DNA from: Myxococcales bacterium
GTDB lineage: Bacteria; Myxococcota_A; Polyangia; Polyangiales; Polyangiaceae
Assembly (NCBI GenBank): GCA_016720545.1
Contig: JADKKK010000002.1
Location: 62,001 to 126,000, forward strand
Reading direction: 5' to 3'
Length of the DNA stretch: 64,000 nt
Position numbers and translations under genes: made by a program. The notes under the pieces were generated by a model, which was given only the letters and a program-made list of their open reading frames with translations, was not told where the DNA came from and searched no databases. Numbering within the stretch: position 1 is the stretch's first letter; each line of letters opens with the position of its first letter. Below, piece after piece: positions 59,648 through 64,000 of this stretch.

Positions 59648-61816
59648 GTGACCGAACAAGCCGAGTGGTTCGTGCTTCCTCGCGGCGGAACGTACATCTC
59701 CACGTCCGCCGGGGCGATCCAGGTCGGGATCCCGCCCGAGACCATCAAGGACGTGATGGCGCGGAAGCTCGGGCTCCCCGAGCTCTACGTCGTGCCGCGC
59801 AGGCTCTTCGATCAGAAGCGCGGTCTCTCGGTCGCCGAGTTCGAGTTCCCTGCATACTACAGCTATTTCCTGTTGAAGCGGAGGGCCCGGCTCCTGGTCG
59901 AGAGCGCCGAGGTCGAGGCTCGCGTCCGCTCGATCTTCCAAGAGACGCTCTTCGGGCCGGTGGGCGTCCCGGACGACTCCGAGTTCGTGGCCGGTCTCCC
60001 CGCCGACGCCCGGCCCAACTTCCACGCCGAGGCCGAGTTCTTCCGCAACGTGCCCGGGCGCGGTCGGCTCGAGGTCGACGATCTCGTCGAGTTCGTGCAC
60101 TTCGACGCGGAGGACGTGGCCCGCTTCGGCGAGCGCGTTCGCGTCGTCCGAACGCCGGCCGAGTACGTGGTCTACGACGGCGACGCGCGGGTCGCGAGCG
60201 CGCCGCGCGAGGTCGACCTGCCGCCGCGCGCCGAGTCCACGCTCGACGCGATGGGAGCCGTGCAGTTCTCTCCGCCGGACTTCGGCGTGACGGTGCTCGG
60301 GGCGAGCCATGGCTTCGATCCGTCCGGCAAGACCACGGGCTTTCTCCTGTGGATGGGCGGTCGCGCGCTCGTCGTCGATCCTCCCACCGATGCCACCGAG
60401 TACCTTCGCGCGCGCGGCGTCGCGCCGAAGACGATCGACGGCGTCATCCTCACCCACTGCCACGCGGACCACGACGCGGGCACCTTCCAGAAGATCCTCG
60501 AGGAGACGAAGGTCAGCCTCTACACGACGCCGCACATTCTCGGCTCGTTCTTGCGGAAGTACTCGGCCCTCAGCGGCTACTCGGAGCAGGTGCTCCGCCG
60601 GACGTTCGTGTTCCACCCCGTGCGCATCGGCGCGCCGGTGCACGTGCGCGGCGGCGAGCTCTGGTTCCGCTACACCCTCCACTCGATCCCCGCGATCGGC
60701 GTCGAGGCGTTCTACGGCGGCAAGAGCATCGCGATCTCCGGCGACACGCTCTACGACCCGGACCGCGTCCGCGAGATGGCGACGGCGGGGGTCCTCGGGC
60801 GGGGTCGATTCCGCGAGCTCTACTCGTTCCGCGGGCACCACAACCTCATCCTCCACGAGGCGGGCGTACCGCCCCTCCACACCCCCGCGACGAACCTCGC
60901 GAAGCTGTCGAGCGACGTCAAGAAGCGGCTCTTCCTCGTTCACATCGCCGAGAAGGACGTGCCCAAGGACGTGGGCCTTCGGCCCGCGAAGGTGGGGATA
61001 GAGCACACCCTGCGCGTGGGCGTGTCGCCCCCCGAATACGGCGAGGCGATCGCGCTGCTCGACGCCGTGGCGATGGTCGACTTCCTCCGCGATCTGCCGC
61101 TGTCGCGCGCGCGGCAGCTCCTCCAGGTGGCGCGCCGGATTCGCTTGCCCCAGGGCGAACGCATCGTCACACAGGGCACGCGCGGCGACGCCTTCTACAT
61201 CGTCGTGAACGGCCACGTCGACGTCGTGCGCGACGGCGTGATGCTGAAGACCTACCAGGCGGGCGACTACTTCGGAGAGCGCGCGCTCATCCTCGCCGAG
61301 CCTCGCATGGCCGACGTGGTCGCGCAGACCGAGGTCGACCTCATCGCCATCGATCGCGACGACTTCCTCCCGCTCTTGCGCGGCAGCGAGATGTTGAAGC
61401 GCCTCGAGCGTCTCGTGCGCGTGCGGGACGAGGGCGCGTGGGAGCTCATCGGCCAGAACAGCGTGCTCGGGAGCCTCACGAGCAGCCAGAAGACGCAGCT
61501 CCAGAGCGCGCTCTCGGCGATCGAAGTGCCCGCGGGCGAGGTGCTGTGGCAGCGAGGGAGCACGCCCGACGCCGCGTACCTCGTCATCGAGGGCACCCTG
61601 CGCGTGGAGACGCCCGGGCAGGACCCCGTGCGCGTGGGGCGAGGCGCCTTCGTCGGCGAGACCGAAGCGCTCCGGAAGGGCGGGCGCGCGGTGTGCGCCG
61701 TCGCCGCCGAGACCGCGTCGCGGCTCTACGCGGTCGATGGCGACGAGCTCCGTCGCTTCTTCGACGACAACCCAGGGCTCTACCTCGCGTTCCTCGGGAT
61801 GCGCGTCGCCGAGTAG
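59648..61816 (+). CDS. Metallo-beta-lactamase fold protein with two cyclic-nucleotide-binding domains
   Basis: 722 residues. After an N-terminal domain of about 200 residues of unknown fold, the MBL core shows ILTHCHADHDAGTFQ near 269, SIAISGDTLYDPDRV near 359 and the FRGHHNLILHEAG near 395 metal sites. Two cNMP-binding modules follow: RQLLQVARRIRLPQGERIVT to about 595 (YFGERALILAEPRMADVV with the PBC-like signature) and LQSALSAIEVPAGEVLW to the end (GRGAFVGETEALRKGGRAV). Likely a hydrolase gated by cyclic nucleotides. Start GTG 59648; GTG 59633 is possible. Divergent from the small lipoprotein. Confidence 0.87.
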   Translation: MTEQAEWFVLPRGGTYISTSAGAIQVGIPPETIKDVMARKLGLPELYVVPRRLFDQKRGLSVAEFEFPAYYSYFLLKRRARLLVESAEVEARVRSIFQETLFGPVGVPDDSEFVAGLPADARPNFHAEAEFFRNVPGRGRLEVDDLVEFVHFDAEDVARFGERVRVVRTPAEYVVYDGDARVASAPREVDLPPRAESTLDAMGAVQFSPPDFGVTVLGASHGFDPSGKTTGFLLWMGGRALVVDPPTDATEYLRARGVAPKTIDGVILTHCHADHDAGTFQKILEETKVSLYTTPHILGSFLRKYSALSGYSEQVLRRTFVFHPVRIGAPVHVRGGELWFRYTLHSIPAIGVEAFYGGKSIAISGDTLYDPDRVREMATAGVLGRGRFRELYSFRGHHNLILHEAGVPPLHTPATNLAKLSSDVKKRLFLVHIAEKDVPKDVGLRPAKVGIEHTLRVGVSPPEYGEAIALLDAVAMVDFLRDLPLSRARQLLQVARRIRLPQGERIVTQGTRGDAFYIVVNGHVDVVRDGVMLKTYQAGDYFGERALILAEPRMADVVAQTEVDLIAIDRDDFLPLLRGSEMLKRLERLVRVRDEGAWELIGQNSVLGSLTSSQKTQLQSALSAIEVPAGEVLWQRGSTPDAAYLVIEGTLRVETPGQDPVRVGRGAFVGETEALRKGGRAVCAVAAETASRLYAVDGDELRRFFDDNPGLYLAFLGMRVAE

Positions 61817-61885
61817 TCGCGCGAGGCGCGAGGGCCTCCGCGCGAACTTGGCCCACCTCGCCGCGGCGACGAACACTGCGTGCGC

Positions 61886-62119
61886 ATGCCTTGGTCGCTC
61901 GCCGACGCTCGCCACCTGTCGCTGTTCGTGGCACGTCACGCCGGGCAGGCGCTGGCGTGGGCGGAGGAGCACACCGGTGTGCCGGCGATCGTGGTGGCCG
62001 CCGCGCTGCTCGTCGCGGGGTACAAGCTCCTGAAGCGGACCGCCCGCTTCGCGCTCGAGGTCGCGCTCGTCGTCGGGCTGCTCGGGCTCGCCTCCGCCCT
62101 CGGGTGGGTCAGGTTCTGA
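61886..62119 (+). CDS. Small hydrophobic protein
   Basis: 77 residues with two membrane segments (VPAIVVAAALLVAGYKLL near 32-49 and ARFALEVALVVGLLGLASAL near 53-72) and basic residues between them. Might be an inner-membrane helical hairpin. ATG 61886 (MPWSLADARH) is preferred; a GTG six nt earlier is the alternative. No clear Shine-Dalgarno. Function unknown. Confidence 0.5.
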   Translation: MPWSLADARHLSLFVARHAGQALAWAEEHTGVPAIVVAAALLVAGYKLLKRTARFALEVALVVGLLGLASALGWVRF

Positions 62120-62188
62120 GTTCCGGCTTTCGGGCCCACTCACGCGCCGCCTTTGCTAGCGTGCCCGCCGCCGCACCCGCGGCGTCAT

Positions 62189-62204
62189 GTGTACAAATGT
62201 GCGC
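62189..62204. promoter_or_regulatory. Weak partner of the FabR-type palindrome before the SDR gene
   Basis: GTGTAC-AAAT-GTGCGC matches the core of the operator at 30066-30083 at 12 of 16 positions (by eye), with an intact left arm and a degenerate right arm. It lies 23 nt before the SDR start. A candidate second site for the same repressor, unproven. Confidence 0.3.
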
Positions 62205-62227
62205 CAGACGGCGCGAGGAAGAAGCTC

Positions 62228-62995
62228 ATGAAGCTCGAGGATCTGAAGATCATCGTCACCGGCGGCGCTCAGGGAATGGGACGCACCTTCGCGCTCGCGC
62301 TCGCCGAGGCGGGCGCCAGCGTGGTCATCTGCGACGTGAACGAGGCGGGCCTCGCCGAGACGACCGAGGCCGCCAAGGGGCTCCGCGGGAAGCTGTTCGC
62401 CAGCAAGACGAACGTGGCCGACGAGGCCGAGGTGGGCGCGCTCGTCGAGCTTGCGCACAAGCAGATGGGTGGCCTGAACGGCCTCATCAACAACGCCGGC
62501 ATCCTCCGCGACGGGCTCCTCGTGAAGAAGGACCGCGAGACCGGCGCGGTGAAGAAGCTGTCCAAGGACCAGTGGGACGCGGTCATCGGCGTGAACCTCA
62601 CCGGCGCCACCCTCCTCACGCGTGACTTCGTGGCCAAGATGGTCGAGACCAACACTCGCCCGGGCGTGGTCGTGAACATGTCGAGCGTCGCTCGCCACGG
62701 CAACCGCGGGCAGTCGAACTACACCGCCGCCAAGGCCGCGCTGGCCGCGAATACGGTCACCTGGGCCCGCGAGTTCGCCGCCTACGGCGTCCGTGTCGGC
62801 GCCGTGGCGCCCGGCATGGTCGAGACCCCCATGACCGCGGGCATGAACCAGAAGGCCCGCGACGCGCTCGTGGCGGCGATCCCGGTCGGCCGCATCGGCC
62901 TGCCCGAGGACATCTGGCTCGCGGTGAAGTTCGTCCTCGAGTGCGACTACTTCAACGGCCGCACCATCGACGTGGACGGCGGCCTCAGCATGTAG
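62228..62995 (+). CDS. SDR-family reductase (FabG-like)
   Basis: 255-residue classical short-chain dehydrogenase. Seen: NAD(P)-binding IIVTGGAQGMGRTFALALAE near 8, NNAGILRD near 90, catalytic Ser in NMSSVARHG near 151, Tyr-Lys in NYTAAKAAL near 165, PGMVETPMTAGM near 196, and the C-terminal ECDYFNGRTIDVDGGLSM. The range of substrates in SDRs is wide, and a 3-oxoacyl reductase or an alcohol dehydrogenase are both possible. The start ATG 62228 follows GAGGAAGAAG. The upstream region holds a candidate repressor site at 62189-62204. Confidence 0.93.
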   Translation: MKLEDLKIIVTGGAQGMGRTFALALAEAGASVVICDVNEAGLAETTEAAKGLRGKLFASKTNVADEAEVGALVELAHKQMGGLNGLINNAGILRDGLLVKKDRETGAVKKLSKDQWDAVIGVNLTGATLLTRDFVAKMVETNTRPGVVVNMSSVARHGNRGQSNYTAAKAALAANTVTWAREFAAYGVRVGAVAPGMVETPMTAGMNQKARDALVAAIPVGRIGLPEDIWLAVKFVLECDYFNGRTIDVDGGLSM

Positions 62996-63050
62996 TCGGG
63001 GCGCGTGACGCGGCGCTTGCGCGGCTGGGCGGTCGAGGTAGAAAGGCCCC

Positions 63051-64000
63051 ATGCTCACGCTCACCCAGCCCGGCCGCGCGCTCACCGCGCTCACCACGCT
63101 CGCCGTCGCTTCGCTCGCCCTCGCGACCCCGCTCGCGGCGTGCGGATCCGACGGGCGGCAGGTGTTTGACGACGACGCCGCCACGCCTCCCGGCCCGCCC
63201 GCGCCGGGGGGCGAGGCCGGCACGTTCGAGCCCGCGGAGGGCGGGGCGGAGGCCGGCAAGCCCGTCGCCGTCGGCTACCTGAGCGGCAGGGTAGTCGCGC
63301 CCGAGGGCACCGTGCCCATCAGCCAGGCGCTCGTGTACCTCACCGACCGCCAACCGGAGCCGCTCCCAGGGCAGGCCTACTGCGACACGTGCGTGAAGCT
63401 CTCGCCCCTCGAGCCCTACGGCTACTCCAAGCCGGACGGCACCTTCGAGGTGCCCGTCTACAAGTCGGGCAAGCAGCTGCTCGTCGTCCAAAAGGGGCAG
63501 TTCCGGCGCGTGCGCGAGGTGGAGCTCCAGGCGGGCGACCAGCGCACCGACCCCGCCTTCACCCGCCTTCCCGGCAAGAGCGACCCCTCGAAGGGCGACA
63601 CCATCCCGCGCATCGCGATGGTGGTCGGCGGCTACGACAAGATCGACTACTCGATGAAGAAGCTGGGCATCGAGGAGTTCTACCGGTACGGCGACGCCCC
63701 GCCGCCCTTCCCGTCGAACGGCCCGGGCATCAAGACCGGGAAATCGGGCAACGACCTCATCGCGTCGAAGACGGAGCTCGGACAGAACCACATCGTGCTC
63801 ATGCCCTGCGCCACGTTCGGCTACGACCGGAACGAGGCGAGCGGTCAGTTCGTCTGCGGAGCGCCGAGCTCGGGGCAGAAGGGCGCGCTCAAGGCGTTCG
63901 TCGACGCGGGCGGCAAGCTCTACGTGACCGACTTCTCGTACGAGGCCGTCCGCCAGACGTGGCCCGGCTTCATCACCTGGTACGACAGCGGCATGCAGCC
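63051..64000 (+). CDS. Predicted lipoprotein (3' end outside window)
   Basis: First 316 residues or so of an exported protein. Lipobox: ATPLAACGSD near 31, then an acidic/Gly/Pro linker, a carboxypeptidase-regulatory-like beta domain (GYLSGRVVAPEGTVPISQAL near 70, YSKPDGTFEVPVYKSGKQLL near 124), and a second domain with repeated YDKIDYSMKKLGIEEFY and FVDAGGKLYVTDFSYEAVRQ. The gene runs off the window at 64000. Starts at ATG 63051, 56 nt after the SDR stop. Family not recognised beyond the beta-domain pattern. Confidence 0.8.
   Translation, partial: MLTLTQPGRALTALTTLAVASLALATPLAACGSDGRQVFDDDAATPPGPPAPGGEAGTFEPAEGGAEAGKPVAVGYLSGRVVAPEGTVPISQALVYLTDRQPEPLPGQAYCDTCVKLSPLEPYGYSKPDGTFEVPVYKSGKQLLVVQKGQFRRVREVELQAGDQRTDPAFTRLPGKSDPSKGDTIPRIAMVVGGYDKIDYSMKKLGIEEFYRYGDAPPPFPSNGPGIKTGKSGNDLIASKTELGQNHIVLMPCATFGYDRNEASGQFVCGAPSSGQKGALKAFVDAGGKLYVTDFSYEAVRQTWPGFITWYDSGMQ

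Noticed and set aside
59537..62143. An 868-codon open frame antisense to the MBL/cyclic-nucleotide gene
   Set aside because: No coherent domain; Arg/Glu/His-rich shadow composition.

Overview
The window is a GC-rich (about 70 percent by eye), densely coded chromosomal segment that looks like a member of the Myxococcota, most likely the class Polyangia. The signs are: many secreted lipoproteins with Asp/Ala/Pro-rich linkers, a subtilase ending in a MYXO-CTERM-like tail, a Ser/Thr kinase with a DWG motif and one C-terminal membrane anchor, an FHA-sigma54 activator, DUF4388 and DUF4139 proteins, and very frequent GTG/TTG starts. This is inferred from gene content; no rRNA is present. No phage, insertion sequence, integrase or CRISPR array was seen.

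Layout. 1-12.5 kb: the 3' end of a type-2-like ileS, an M14 carboxypeptidase, a decayed gene, a tandem repeat array joined to a tRNA-Met(CAT) gene, a large FG-GAP subtilase, a CBS-domain protein, lipoproteins and an MtfA-like metallopeptidase. 12.7-18.5 kb: a kinase, a von Willebrand A lipoprotein and a repeat-rich membrane protein (these last two each carry a one-base frameshift), and an RlmI/RlmK-like methyltransferase. 18.6-19.9 kb: bL25 and peptidyl-tRNA hydrolase. 19.9-27.9 kb: an enoyl-CoA hydratase divergent from a tightly coupled operon of acyl carrier protein, ketosynthase, LolB-like lipoprotein, second ketosynthase, small lipoprotein and metallophosphoesterase. 28-31.9 kb: a sugar-nucleotide transferase, then a FabR/DesT-like repressor divergent from a fatty-acid desaturase with a perfect palindrome between them, and a hydrolase. 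32-47 kb: a DUF4139 lipoprotein, a kelch-like lipoprotein, argS with a SPOR protein, a glutamine-amidotransferase-like protein lacking its cysteine, the sigma54 activator, coaE, a GMC oxidoreductase pair and a multi-pass membrane protein. 47-64 kb: a lipoprotein with a clear terminator, dnaE, a MoxR ATPase, a DUF4388 protein, a second crotonase, an RlmB-type methyltransferase, a coiled-coil membrane protein, a lone biotinyl domain, a metallo-beta-lactamase/cyclic-nucleotide-binding fusion, an SDR reductase and a truncated lipoprotein.

How the parts work together. Housekeeping translation and replication genes (ileS, bL25, pth, argS, dnaE, coaE, two rRNA methyltransferases) are interleaved with envelope and lipid genes. 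Two items stand out. (1) Six tandem units of about 100 bp downstream of tRNA-Met each repeat the last 21 nt of the tRNA, an arrangement like the E. coli tyrT/rtT locus. (2) The ACP/double-ketosynthase/LolB-like lipoprotein operon recalls aryl-polyene-type clusters reduced to chain-elongation and envelope parts. A palindrome at the desaturase/FabR-like promoter, with a weaker match before the SDR gene at 62.2 kb, hints at a local unsaturated-fatty-acid regulon.
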